From positions 52,667,008-52,731,007 of the forward strand of contig NC_135718.1 of the NCBI RefSeq assembly GCF_964656455.1: a DNA stretch of 64,000 nt. Reading direction: 5' to 3'. The stretch is from Halichoerus grypus (Eukaryota > Chordata > Mammalia > Carnivora > Phocidae). Position numbers and translations under genes: made by a program. The notes beneath the pieces are model-generated. The model did not search any database. It worked only from the letters and a program-made list of their open reading frames with translations, and was not told the origin of the DNA. Positions 24,376 to 36,420 of the stretch are shown piece by piece (positions within the stretch are counted from its first letter, which is position 1; each line of letters starts with the position of its first letter).

Positions 24376-24421
<46 letters not shown>
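24376..24421. repeat. (CA)n microsatellite
   Basis: About 23 uninterrupted CA units in the L1-E 3' region; likely length-variable. Confidence 0.95.
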
Positions 24422-24424
<3 letters not shown>

Positions 24425-24924
24425 GAATATTACTCAACCATGAAAAAGAAGGAAATCTTGCTATTTGTGACAACATGGATGGAACTTGAGGGCATTACAT
24501 TCAGTGGTAGGAGTCAGACAGAGAAAGATAAATACTGTGTGATATCACTATTTTATGTGGATTCTAAAAAAAGCAGAACTCATAGAAACAGAGTTGAGAA
24601 GTGGTTGCCAGAGGTTAGGGGTTGGGGAAATTGGGGAGATATTGGTAAAAGGGCACAAACATCTAGTTACAGACAAAAAAGTTCTGGGGATGTAATATAC
24701 AGAGGGGTGACTATAGTTTAACAATATTATATATTTGAAAGTTGCTAAGAAAATTGATGTTAAATTGTTCTTCCACAAAGAAGAAATTTTAATTATGCAA
24801 GGTGAGGGAGGTGTTAATTAATGCTGTTGCAGTAATCATTTCACGATATATATCAAATCAACATGATCTACATCTTAAGTTCACAGAATATTTATGTCCA
24901 TTATAGCTCAGTAAAGCCGGGGAA

Positions 24925-25680
24925 AAGAACTGGGCAAAGAGGGACTTGAATAGACAGTTCTCCAAAGATAACATACAAATAACCAATAAACACATGAAAA
25001 GATGCTCAACATCACTAATCATTAGGGAACATAAATCTAGAACAATGAGACACTATCTTGCACCCAGTAGGATGGCTACTGTCAAAAAAAGGGGGGGGGG
25101 AAATAAGCAGTGTAGGTGAGGATGTGGAGAAATTGGAACCTGTGTGCACTGCTGGGGGAATGTAAATGGTGCAGCCAGCATGGAAAACAGTCTGATGGTT
25201 CCTTGAAAAGTTTAACATAAAATTACCACATGATCTAACAAATCCAGTTCTAGGTATGTTCCCCAAAGAACTGGAAGCAGGGACTTGAACAGGTATTTGT
25301 ACACCAATATTCCTAACAGTATTATTCACAATAATGAAGTACTGAAAGCATAACATGGATGAACCTTGAAAACATTATGTTAAGTGAAACTAGCCAGATA
25401 TAAAAGGACAAATGTATGATTCCACTTTTATGTGGTGCCTAGAATAGGCAAATTACCGACAGAAAGTAGAATAGTGGTTGCCAGATGCTGGGGGAAGAGC
25501 GCGATGGGGAATTACTGTTTAATACGGATGGAGTTTCAATTTGGGATGATGAAAAAATTCTGGAGATGGGCAGTAAGGACGGTTGAACAACACTCTGAAT
25601 GTACTTAGTGGACTTAATGCCACATAAATGGTTAAAATGGCAAATATTATGCATATTTTATCACAAAAATAAAAAATTTA
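24925..25680 (+). mobile_element. old L1 3' fragment (L1-F)
   Basis: ORF2 C-terminal and 3' UTR text similar to L1-E but more diverged (CAACATCACTAATCATTAGG; GATGTGGAGAAATTGGAACC), ending in an A-rich tract at 25680. Confidence 0.7.
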
Positions 25681-26224
25681 TGGTATCAAGAAATAGGGAA
25701 CAATACTGTTAATTCCAGTAACAGTTGCATCAGCATGAAGTTCCTTCTCAAAATTAAAAATTATCAGATATTATTTGCAATCTTGCATTTGCCAAGAGCA
25801 ACTGACATTGCTTTCGATTATATGACTTGAAAATGAAGTTAGTAAGAGTGTAAATCTTGATGAGTTATTAAATACATTTGCGGAAAAGTCAGAAAAATCT
25901 TATGATCAGTGAAGACATCACATATTATTACAGGAGCACATACTGTATTACATAAAATTATGACACCCAAAAATATTTTTGCAATTTGCAAGGTTATATT
26001 GTTACTCAGTTACCACTATTATCCAGGATATTTTACGAGTATTAAGACATTTTTAAAGGAAAAGCCCTATATTTTAGTTCCTTTAGCAGCACGTTTTCCC
26101 TGCTTTTTGAAAAAGAGCTTCTCCTTTCCATTTGGACCGGGCCCCACAAATCATGTACTTGGCCCTCCCTGACCCCCCCCCCCTTTACCAGTGACAGCCT
26201 GTCCATTTCCGACAGAGTCCCTTT

Positions 26225-26345
26225 GCCTTTGTAGCTCAGTGGTGTCCTCTCTCAAATGGGAATGAGGTCTACTCTGCTTCATAGATTTGATGTGAGACCC
26301 ACACACAGTGGTTTGGAAAATATAGGTGCTTTAAAATACTGGTGG
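26225..26345 (+). mobile_element. possible MIR fragment upstream of PLA2G12B
   Basis: CTCTCTCAAATGGGAATGAG and AGGTGCTTTAAAATACTGG weakly follow MIR. Confidence 0.35.
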
Positions 26346-27258
26346 CCTCGTTGTTCATACAAAGTATTTTTTAACCATTGCCCTTCATGGAGTCTGAGTG
26401 TCTAGATAAATAGATTTCTTATCTAAAATAAAGAAATGTAATTCATTATTTCCTATGGAGTTGTCCAGACTTTTGAGAGAGAACCTCAATGACTCCTTCT
26501 GTTCATAAAGGTATCATTTATCTAGATGAGTGATCTCATGGATGGAATTTATTTCTTCATGTGACTAAAAGCAAAGTATGAAAGTGATGCCAAAATACTG
26601 GACTCCCGTCAAAGGTCGTAAAGCCTAAAATTTCAAATACCGTTTCTGATAACTCCCCTAACTTCTAAGCGGCTCCGAGTGAAAACAACCTGAGGAGAGC
26701 AGAGTTCCCTCAGCACCATCCCTGGGCAATCCGTAGGCATCAGACCCAGAGTGGGAACAACACTGCTGGAAGCAAAGACGCAAAAATGTCCCAGCGCTGT
26801 GGGTAGTTGCACTCACGAGCTCTGCCGGATTGGAGGACGGAGTCTGAGAGCCAAGAAGAGACCAAGGCAGAAGCTGGGGTCCCAAATCTGAAAGCCCACT
26901 TCATGCGCACTCTGACAATATCCTGACCGTTGGGACAGGTGACACGGTTAACCCACTGTCACTGGGGGCTTCCTGAACCCTCAAGACATCCTGCCTAATC
27001 TCCCTGGAGACCATGCACAGGTGACTGACTTCAGGGTGGCGCCGAGACCCGGGGACAAGCTCTTGTGTCAAGAGGCTAGCTCTGAGGGACCAAACTTATA
27101 ACTGATCAATAGGTTAACAAGCTGGTTGGGGGCAGAGTCCCAATTGCTCTGCTGCTCATGCCTCCTTCAAGTGGGCCCACATCTCCCTCCTCCAGGCCTG
27201 TGGAATCCACTTTGAAGTGCTCTCACTGGCCATCCCTCAGACAGGCCCTCCCACTGCC

Positions 27259-27271
27259 TAACCTTTGCCCT
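27259..27271 (-). promoter_or_regulatory. candidate HNF4-type DR1 site upstream of PLA2G12B
   Basis: On the minus strand the bases read AGGGCAAAGGTTA, which matches the DR1 pattern AGGTCAAAGGTCA at 11 of 13 positions. It lies about 200 bp before the PLA2G12B ATG. HNF4A is a known activator of this gene in liver; that this is the functional site is inference. Confidence 0.5.
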
Positions 27272-27313
27272 TTCTAATTGCCCTGATCTCATCCCAACGT
27301 CCATGGCTATGTT

Positions 27314-27322
27314 TAAAGTCCA
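27314..27322 (+). promoter_or_regulatory. second HNF4-like half-element (TAAAGTCCA)
   Basis: TAAAGTCCA differs by one base from the HNF4-preferred motif CAAAGTCCA. It lies about 145 bp before the PLA2G12B start codon and 43 bp from the DR1-like site. A convincing TATA box was not found. Support is motif only. Confidence 0.4.
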
Positions 27323-27467
27323 CCTCTGGGGGAACACACTGACTGAGTGTTCCAGATAATCCCCTTTCCAGTCCTGCTTGACATCTGGCCAGCAGGCTGT
27401 GGGCCTGGACTTCCTGGGACACTGGCTGGGGTTTGAGGAAGGACCTCAGTACCTACCTGGCTTCAGG

Positions 27468-27678
27468 ATGAAGCTGGCCACCAGCTTCTTGATCTTGTGG
27501 CTCAGCCTGGGAGGTGGCCTGGCTCAGAGTGACACGAGCCCTGAGGCTGAGGAGTCCTATTCAGACTGGGGCCTTCGGCACATCAGGGGCAGCTTTGAAT
27601 CTGTCAACAGCTACTTCGATTCCTTTCTGGAGCTGCTGGGAGGGAAAAACGGAGTCTGTCAGTACCGATGCCGATACG
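27468..27678 (+). CDS. PLA2G12B: PLA2G12B coding exon 1
   Basis: This exon encodes residues 1-70 plus one base of codon 71. It carries the signal peptide and the acidic, serine/tyrosine-rich N-terminal segment ending CQYRCRYG. The donor is GTGAGT at 27679. An upstream in-frame extension exists only from a TTG, so the ATG at 27468 is taken as the start. The transcription start lies somewhere upstream and was not fixed. Confidence 0.95.
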
Positions 27679-30600
27679 GTGAGTGCACATGAGGTCTCCC
27701 CTGCTGGGCCTGTGGGCAGCTGGAGCGGGGTCCCAGCCTGGCAGGCTCTTCTCCCCGTCAGCCACCTCCTAAGTCGGCTTGCCAGACCCAGCAAATAAAA
27801 ACATAGGACTCCCAGTGAAATTTGATTTTCAAATAAACCACCAATAATTTGTTAATATATTTGAAATATTTGGGACACACTCACGCTGACAAATTATTGC
27901 TTGTTTATCTGAAATACAAATTTCACTGAGCTGCCTGTACTTTTTCTAACAAACTTACTCCAGGGAGCCTTGTTCCCCGGGGGCCGCTTTAATGAGTTTG
28001 TTGTGAGGCCAGTTCTGAGGAACAGGAAGCAAGGGTGGGGGGGCGGGGGGAGAAGATGAGGGGTCTTTGGGAGGAGTTCCTAGGGATGAGCACTGGAGAT
28101 GAGCATTCGGAGACAATTCCGCCAGCGGGTGAAACAGCCTCCTCAGCCACGCCGTGACTGTCTCCCTCATGCAGTTCACACCTTCCTTCCAGCTCTGTCA
28201 GTCTCTGACGGGCGTCGGTGTGTCCGACCCTCCCAGGAGGACAGTCCCCACTGTCACTGCCTCACTCAGCAACGGCAGGCCTGCAGGGGTAGGGAGGGCT
28301 TGCAGCCAGCCGTCTCTGCCCACCGTGGGTCGGGCCCCGAGCAGGCCTCGCACTGTCCCTCAGGCCTGATGTCCGATGTACAACTGCGAACGGGTAGGAG
28401 CCCCACGTTGCCGGAGTTGTAAAGAGGGTACCTGGGAGCCAGGGTGCACATGTAGTTGCCAAGAGGAGTCCCTGGCGTCAGGTCTCCCTTCTCTGCACCG
28501 GGGAGGGGACACGTGTAAGGGCAGCAGAAAGCGGGGCCCTGGACCTCGCAGCCGGGAGGCAGGGGTGACTTTAAATGCGGCTGAGCAGGTTTTCGAAAGA
28601 TAAACAGCTTCACGTAGCATTCGTTTTATGGCTTTGTTTATCAAATATTTCATCATGAGATTGGATGAAAATGGTGAGTCAGTCTAGCCTAGCAGGAAAC
28701 CATTTGAGAAATATTTTCTCCAAACACTCAGCAGATAAAGCTCAGCTTCAAGAGAGAGACTCAAAAAAGCTGCTTAATTGCTGGACTCACCCAATCAGTC
28801 CCGCTCACTCCCTTCCACCTTCGAGCCAGGGACAGCACTTCCTTACGAACCACAAGTGACTCAAAGACAATGGGTCATCCTTGCAGCACAACCAAAAGTC
28901 TCGCAGGACACACGTTTTAACCACATACAGTTATGGTGAACAAAGGAGCTGCATCTTCTCTGCGAAGATCCCATAGGGTAAAAAGCCGTCTTTGCTGGGA
29001 CCCCCTGGGCCCGTCGCCCCATCTTTGTCCAAGGGGGGTCGGGCAAATGCGGAGGTGCCTTGTCACTGGACTGTGCTCACCCAGTTTGCATCCATGGTGC
29101 AGGAAGGAGGTAACGCACTTCACGTATTGAATAAATACAGGTGCCGTTTTCCTTCCTTTCCTCTAGGCAATAAGAGACTTAAGTCTGTGGTTTAGCAAAT
29201 ACAGAACCACAGGAATTTTTCTTAGGAAAACAAGAATCAAACCTTCTCCTTCCTTCTCTAGCAAAATAGCATTAAAAGATTTCAGCAAAATTTGGTTGTA
29301 AGCCTCTCCCTGGACAGGGTCAGCAGTCACTGGTGGGGGATGGGGGATAGTCAACAAAAACATTGCAGGAAGGCAAATAACTCCACTCACTCTGAAAACA
29401 GAGCCCATGAGGAGGGGCCTGAAAAACACGTAGGAAATACGGGGTTAAGCCTTATTACCTTTGGAACTCAGTGGAGCCGAGGACCTGGAGGCTATGGCCA
29501 AACAGTACAAAATATCTTCTCAGGTTGACCGTCAATCAAGCAATCTTTGGAACAGATAATACCTAATAATTAACTGGGTCTCTGTCCTTTCTCAGTTTGC
29601 TTTGTAATACATTTCTTGTGCATAATGCTGCTCTCTTTAAAGCAGTGGTTCTCAAACTCCCCTGTGCTTTGAATCATCTGGTGGGCTTGTTTAAAAAGAC
29701 GGCTGCCCTGCCACCACCCCCTTCCCCCCCCCCCGCCGCCCCCCTGTTTCTGATTGGGTAGGGCGGTAGGTCAGGGGTGTGGCCAGAGAATTTGCATTTC
29801 TAAGAGTTCCCAGGTGATTCTGATGCTGCTGGTCCTGAGACCACACTTCTGAGGGGGAAAAAAAAATCTGCTTTGAAGGCTGCAATTTTTTGTCAGAGGA
29901 AAGAATTTAGCAACAAGTAGTCTACAAGAAAAAATTTCTATTTGATAGGTACTTAACCACTACTTAAAACCATAGTTCTCTATCTTGGCCCTGCACTTAA
30001 CAAGCACCTGGGGGATTTTCAAAACTCCTGCTGCCCAAACCAATTTAATCAGAATCTCTGCGGGTTGGAAACATCAGTATTTTTAATGTTTCCCAGGTGA
30101 TTAACAAGTGCAGTCAAGGTATGGAGTGCTATTTTAAGAGGTCATTCTTGGAGAACTTCAGCCCATGGGTTGTTCAGACAGGTGAACAACAACATTGTGT
30201 CAACATTGATTTCCCCACTTCTTAGATCTATAGCACTTGTTTTCTTGTCAACACACAAAATCTGTAATTGCCAAGGATCGGGCTATCAATATAATGAGAT
30301 TCAGCAGGTATCAATAACAGATGTAACCCACCTGCTATCAGGGGTCTGCACTAATGTGAACAAGATTCCCTCTCCCACCCCCAGGGATTCTGATCCAGTA
30401 GGTCTGTGGTAGGACTCTGGAACGGTACAGGTGGTTCTTGAACCAGACTGAGAAATAACTAGCAATGGAAAAATCATGGGTTTGAACTGGGGGTGGGCAT
30501 GCGTGAATTCCATTGCTGGTGACCTTGGGCAAGTTACCTAACTCTCTCAACCTGTGTTGACTCATTTTTTTTTTGTTTTTTTTAAGATTTTATTTATTTA

Positions 30601-32850
30601 TTTGACAGAGAGAGACAGCAAGAGAGGGAACACAAGCAGGGGGAGTGGAAGAGGGAGAAGCAGGCTTCCCGCCGAGCAGGGAGCCCGATGCGGGGCTCAA
30701 TCCCAGGACCCTGGGATCATGACCTGAGCCGAAGGCAGACGCTTAACGGCTGAGCCATCCAGGCGCCCCTGTTAACTCATGTTTATAAATAATGTTAATA
30801 ACACCTACCTTACAACCTACAAGGTTGTTATACGAATTAAAGAGAATATATAGAAAGAATTAGTGCTATGTATGGAGCATGGCAGATACCAAATAAATTT
30901 TATAAACCTTATGAGAAAGATGGTCTGGTGAACAGGTTAATTATGCATTCAGATTCTTCCCGTTCTCTTTCAACATAAACTTAAAAAACACAGAAATCCC
31001 AGCGGCTGGACAACACCCTCTCAGCTTCTGGAAGAAATCATCGAATGATGATCTAAGTTTTCTGTGCCTTTATGAAGGTCTCTGGATGAGGGTATTTGGA
31101 GCAGAGTTTCTGTGTCTTGTAAATCACGATTGAAGATACTGTCCACATTCACACTTTGATAAAAGGACCTCATGATGAATTTCTTCATGGGTTTAGTTCT
31201 AGAAAAGGTATCTCTAAATATCAGTCTTCTTTTTTCAAGAGGGCTTTTATCTGTGTAAAATCTAGAGCAAAATTTTATGAACCTGTGAGTTTGTATATTT
31301 TTCCAGGGAAAGGATTCACGGCCTTCATCAGATTCTTAAGGGGATCCATAGCCTGAGAAAAGGAAACAGCCACTGGTTTAGAGGCAAAGATTGTTCTCGT
31401 GCTAGGGTGACCCCATGTCCCAGTCTGCTGGAGACCGAGGGAAGAGGCAGGGTGGGAGTGGGGATTCCTGGGATATGGACTTCCAGTACTAACACAGGGG
31501 CAGTCCCAGGCAAACCAGGACAAGTTGGTCATCCTCCCTCCTGCAGTAACTTAATCAGTTTTAGTGACTGAAATAGAGTTTATTGCTTCAGTAAAATTGT
31601 CGTAGTTCTGCTTTGTTCCCTTGGTGTGTTTCTCATGCTATATTTGAGTGTTTCTGGAAGGATATACATTTATTTTTTTTAAAGATTTATTTATTTATTT
31701 GAGAGAGAGCATGCTCACTCGAGAGCGTGCATGAGCCGGGGAGGGGGGGAGGGCGAGAGAGAGAGAAACTCAAGCAGACTCCCTGCTGAGTGTGGAGCCC
31801 AATTCAGGGCTCATCCTACCACCCTGAGATCATGACCTGAGCCGAAATCAAGAGTCAGACGCTTAACCGACTGAGCCACCCAGGTGCCCCTAGGAGGATA
31901 ATACATTTCAAATGAAGTACTTTGATTCTGGATTTCTGGTGGAGCACAGCTTCTGCAGGAGCCAGCTGGGTGGGGAGAAGAGACACACCCTCCGGGGAAG
32001 ACGTAACCCTTGACCTGGGTCATAAAGCCCAGAAGTTTTTACGGTGCTTTTCAGTGACAAACCTGAGAGGGAAAAAAGGTTGGGTCCAGGAGGTAGAGTG
32101 CATGCCCTGTGGCAGAACTCGGCTTTCATGGCTAACCCTCCTCCTAAATCTCCCTTGTCTTTTAAGTGTCTGATGTGTTTTATGGTGTTTCACTTTGTTC
32201 AGAAGGTTTTCATTTTCATGAGATCAAGTCTGTCAGTCTTTTTCTTTATGGCTTCTGAATGTTGTGTCTTGCTTAGAAAGCCATCCTCACATCACAATTA
32301 TAACAACCTTCTGCTAGTATTTTTTGGGAAAGCAGCCATAGCTAAAATGTAATGAATGACTCTTGCTGTGTTCCAATTGAACTTTTTTATGGACACTAAA
32401 ATTTGAACTTCATATAATTTTCACATGACACAAAATATTATCCTTGTTTTGACTCCCCCCCACCACCATTTAAAAATATAAAAACAATTTTTAGCTGGCA
32501 GGGTCTACAAAAACAGGCAATGGGCTTGTCTTGGCCATTGTTTGCCAACCTGTGAACTAGAGGACTAAGTGGTCATCCTCCCACTCCTGTAAATAGCCAA
32601 AACCAGAAAATAAAATTAATCTGTGGACATAGTACATTGTGGGTGCCTAGACTCGAAACATCAAACTGTAAAGACTCAATGCAACTCAAAACAACTCAAA
32701 CTATCAGTTGAGGATATAGTAAATTATTTCTGCCCAGACTCAAACCATCACCCTTTTACTTAGAACTTTTCTTTCAAGCTTCATTCCTAAATGTAATTCC
32801 TACAGCTATCATTAACGAAAGAAAGAAAGAAAGAAAGAAAGAAAGAAAAA

Positions 32851-32906
<56 letters not shown>

Positions 32907-35900
32907 AAAAGAAAGAAAGAAAGAAATCACCATAGCAGGACAGGTAGGAAGTGTCTGGAGTTGGCATTCCATTAGCTTTCAAACTGGGATATCAGAATTT
33001 TATCTTCTGATAAAAAAAGCAGAGGGTAACCCCAGGAAACTGCACTGCGTCTGCTGCAAAACCTCTTTATCAACAAAATTATTAAAGAGATAAGTTTTAT
33101 CCCAAAATTTACACATTTGTTTCTTCCCGAAAAATTTCCCCCCTAATTTCTTTTAAGTTAGTATGTGTAGGACATTTGTAAAAGAACAACCCAGGGGCAC
33201 CTGGGTGGCTCAGTTCGTTGGGCGTCTGCCTTCGGCTCAGGTCGTGATCCCAGGGTCCTGGGATCGAGCCCCACATTGGGCTCCCTGCTTGGCAGTGAGT
33301 CTGTTTCTCCCTCCCCCTCTGCACCTCCACCTGCTTGTGCACTCTTTCTCTCTCTCAAATAAATAAAATGTTTAAAAAAAAATAGAACAATCCAAAGAAA
33401 AAATAAAATCACCATAATCATCTTACCTACAAGAGACAATTCACATTTAATCTATGGCATAGTGTGATTATTTTCATATGTGTAATTTGATTGCTAACAT
33501 TATTTAATACATTTTACCCATTCTCTCTCTCACACACACACACACACACAAATGTGCACACACGTGCACACACACAGTAGATTAGTACCATATCAATGGT
33601 AGGTTACCTTTCTCAAGAACTTTGGAAAGTCATGTAGGGATTACTGGTGGGCTGGCAGACTCCATCAATAAGCACAGTTCCTCTCCATTACAAATAAGAA
33701 ATGTTGGGTAAAAAGAAAACATTAAAAAAAATACATCCTCGAGCTAGAATGGAATAAAGGGAGACCTGTAAGTTCCAATTGAAGGGGAAGAGCAGTGCCA
33801 AAGTGGTGAGTAGGGGCCGATGCTAAAAACCTTGGAGTTTTTAGTCAGGTACATATGTAGACTCTATGGGCTAAGGAAATGGGTTTTAATATTCAGACAA
33901 AGAGGGGCACCTGTGTAGCTCAGTCAGTTAAGCATCTGCCTTTGGCTCAGGTCATGATCCCAGGGTCTTGGGATTGAGCCCCACATAGGGCTCCCTGCTC
34001 AGTGGGGGGCCTGCTTCTCCCTCTCTCTCTCTCTGCCCCTCCCCCCGCTCATGCTCTTTCTCTCTTTCGAACAAATAAATAAATAATCTTTTTAAAAAAC
34101 TATTAAAAAATACTCATACAAAGAGAGGAAGAATAACTTTCACTGTAAGAATTGGGAATTTGGAACTGAACAGTCTGTATAAAGCTTAGAGCCTGAGGAG
34201 CTGCCCAGTCTGTTTATTTTATTTTATTTTATTTTTTAAAGATTTTATTTATTTATCAGAGAGACAGAGCGAGCACAAGCAGGGGGAGCAGCAGAGGCAG
34301 AGGGAGAAGTAGACTCCTTGCCGAGCAAGGAGCCCAATGTAGAACTCGATCCCAGGACCCCGTGATCATGACCTGAGCTGAAGGCAGATGCTTAACCGAC
34401 TGAGCCACCCAGGCATCCCTGCCCAGTCTGTTTAAATGGATTGGAAAAGATCTATCCAATATTCCAAGAAAGTAACAGGGATGATATCCATCCCCCTGGG
34501 GCTGAGGCTTGAAGGCGGAATAAAGAACACCCACCAAAAAAAATCACTACTCCAAACATATTCTGTTCACAGGTGAGGAATTTGAACTTATACAGTTGGC
34601 CTGGTATGAGTTCCAAGCTGAAAAATTAACATAAATACTAGTGTTTATAGAACCTTAAGACTCCTGGAACCACAGCAAAGGTAATTGAGGAACCACTCTT
34701 TACTACATGACCCGGGGCCCAGCAATTCCTTTAGAAAAACAAGCCCTTCTGAAGTTGAAGTCTTACTAAACTATTATACACCACGTGGAAAAATAATCGA
34801 ACTTGAGGGAGACTCAGCAGACATTAAAAAATGACTTAGCATCCCAAAGACTGGAGACCATAAAATAATATAACAAGAATATTTGAAATTATTAAGGAAA
34901 TAAAAGAAGGACTAGAAAACATAATAAAAAAATAGAACTCAGTGAGAACCAACATACAGATTTAAAAGAAGAAGCAAATAGGATTCCAAGAAGTGAAAAT
35001 TATAGCCATTGAAAGAAAAAACTCAGTGGATGGGTTAAATAGCAGATTAGTGAACCTAGAGAGAATTGGTGAAATGGAAAATAGATTTGATGGACTGGTC
35101 AAATTGAGTGCAGAGAGAGAAAAAAGATGGAAAATGTAAAAAAGAGGTTAAGATATATAAAGGACAGAGTTAAGAAGATTCATCATTCAGTAATATGAGG
35201 CCCAGGAGGAGAAATTAAGGAGAATGAGGAAAGGAAAACATTCAGACAGGGGCTATGTGTTCCAGAAGTGAAGGAAACCAGGCCTTCAGATCGTTCCAAC
35301 CAGGAGAAGAATAGTGAAACTGAGGACGTGAAGAAATTGGAAGCCTTGTGCATTCCTTGTGGGAATTTAACATGGTGCAGCTGCTGAAGAACACAGTTGG
35401 ATAATTTCCCAAAAAGTTTAGCATTGCTTTACTAAATGACCCAGCAATTCCACTCCTTAGGTGTATGTACCCAAAAGAATTGAAAACAGATATTCAAACA
35501 AATATTTGCACACCATTGTTCACAGCTGCACTCTTCACAATAGCCAAGAGATGAAAACAACCAAAATGTCCATCAATGGATGGATGAATAAACAAATTGT
35601 GGTATATCCAGAGAATGGAATAGTATTCAGCCATAAAAAGAACAAAATACTGATAGATGCTACAACACAGATGAGCCATGAAAATATTATGTTAAGTGAA
35701 AGAAGGCAGTCACAAAATGATACATATTATATGATTCCACTTATTCAAATATCCAGAAAAGGTAAATCCCTAGAGACAAAGCAGATTAGTGGTTGCCAGG
35801 GGTTGGAAGGAGAAGAGAATATGTTTAATGGGCATTTGGTCTCCTTTGGAGGGTGATGAAAATGTTTTGAAAGTAGACAGAGGCAATGGTTGCACAACAT

Positions 35901-36377
35901 TATGAATGTACTGAATGCCCCTAAACTGTGCACTTTAAGATGGAAATGCGAATTTCACCTAAAAAAACAAAAAGAAAGAAAGTAGACAGACTTCATCAAA
36001 ATTAAAAACTTTGGCTATTCAAAGAATACCATCAAGAAAGTGAAAGAAGGGACTCCTGGGTGGCTCAGTCGGTTAAGTGTCTGCCTTCAGCTCTGGTCAC
36101 GATCCCAGGGTCCTGGGATTGAGTCCTACATTGGGCTTCTTGCTCAGTGGGGAGCCTGCTTCTCCCTCTCCCTCTGACTGTCGCTCCCCCTGCTCACGCT
36201 CTCTCTCTCTCCCATGCCCTCTTTCTGGCAAATAAATAAATAAATAAATAAATCCTAAAAAGAAGAAAGAAAGAAGAAAGAAAGGAAGGAAGGAAGGAAG
36301 AAAGAAAGAAAGAGAAAGAAAGAAAGAAAGAAAGAGAAAGAAAGAAAGAAAGAAAGAAAAGAAAGAAAGAAAGAAAG

Positions 36378-36420
<43 letters not shown>

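Larger units (their letters stand above)
19389..24790 (+). mobile_element. old L1 with many SINEs (L1-E)
   Basis: ORF1 text begins near 19430 (AAGACATGGATATCTGTGAT), passes to ORF2 by 20870 (endonuclease), then reverse transcriptase and C-terminal text to a 3' end near 24790. Eight SINEs (19468, 19728, 20125, 20642, 21457, 22520, 22735, 24010) and a CA repeat have entered it, making it about 1.6 kb longer. Confidence 0.8.
25685..27467. other. upstream region of PLA2G12B, mostly unique DNA
   Basis: Apart from the possible MIR fragment and the two HNF4-like sites I recognise no repeat or exon. The 5' UTR must lie in the last 100-200 bp. No CpG island is seen, in line with a tissue-restricted promoter. 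Confidence 0.5.

Noticed and set aside
27378..27467. In-frame N-terminal extension of PLA2G12B
   Set aside because: It starts at TTG, not ATG, and would bury the signal peptide; the ATG at 27468 has a good context.
1..27467. P4HA1 exons expected to the left of PLA2G12B
   Set aside because: No P4HA1-like coding segment was found; the gene must lie beyond the left edge.
28099..28613. Possible extra exon in PLA2G12B intron 1
   Set aside because: Open frames on both strands, no homology recognised, no paired splice sites that keep the frame.
32815..32928. CRISPR-like or structured repeat array
   Set aside because: It is a simple GAAA microsatellite in a vertebrate intron without spacers.
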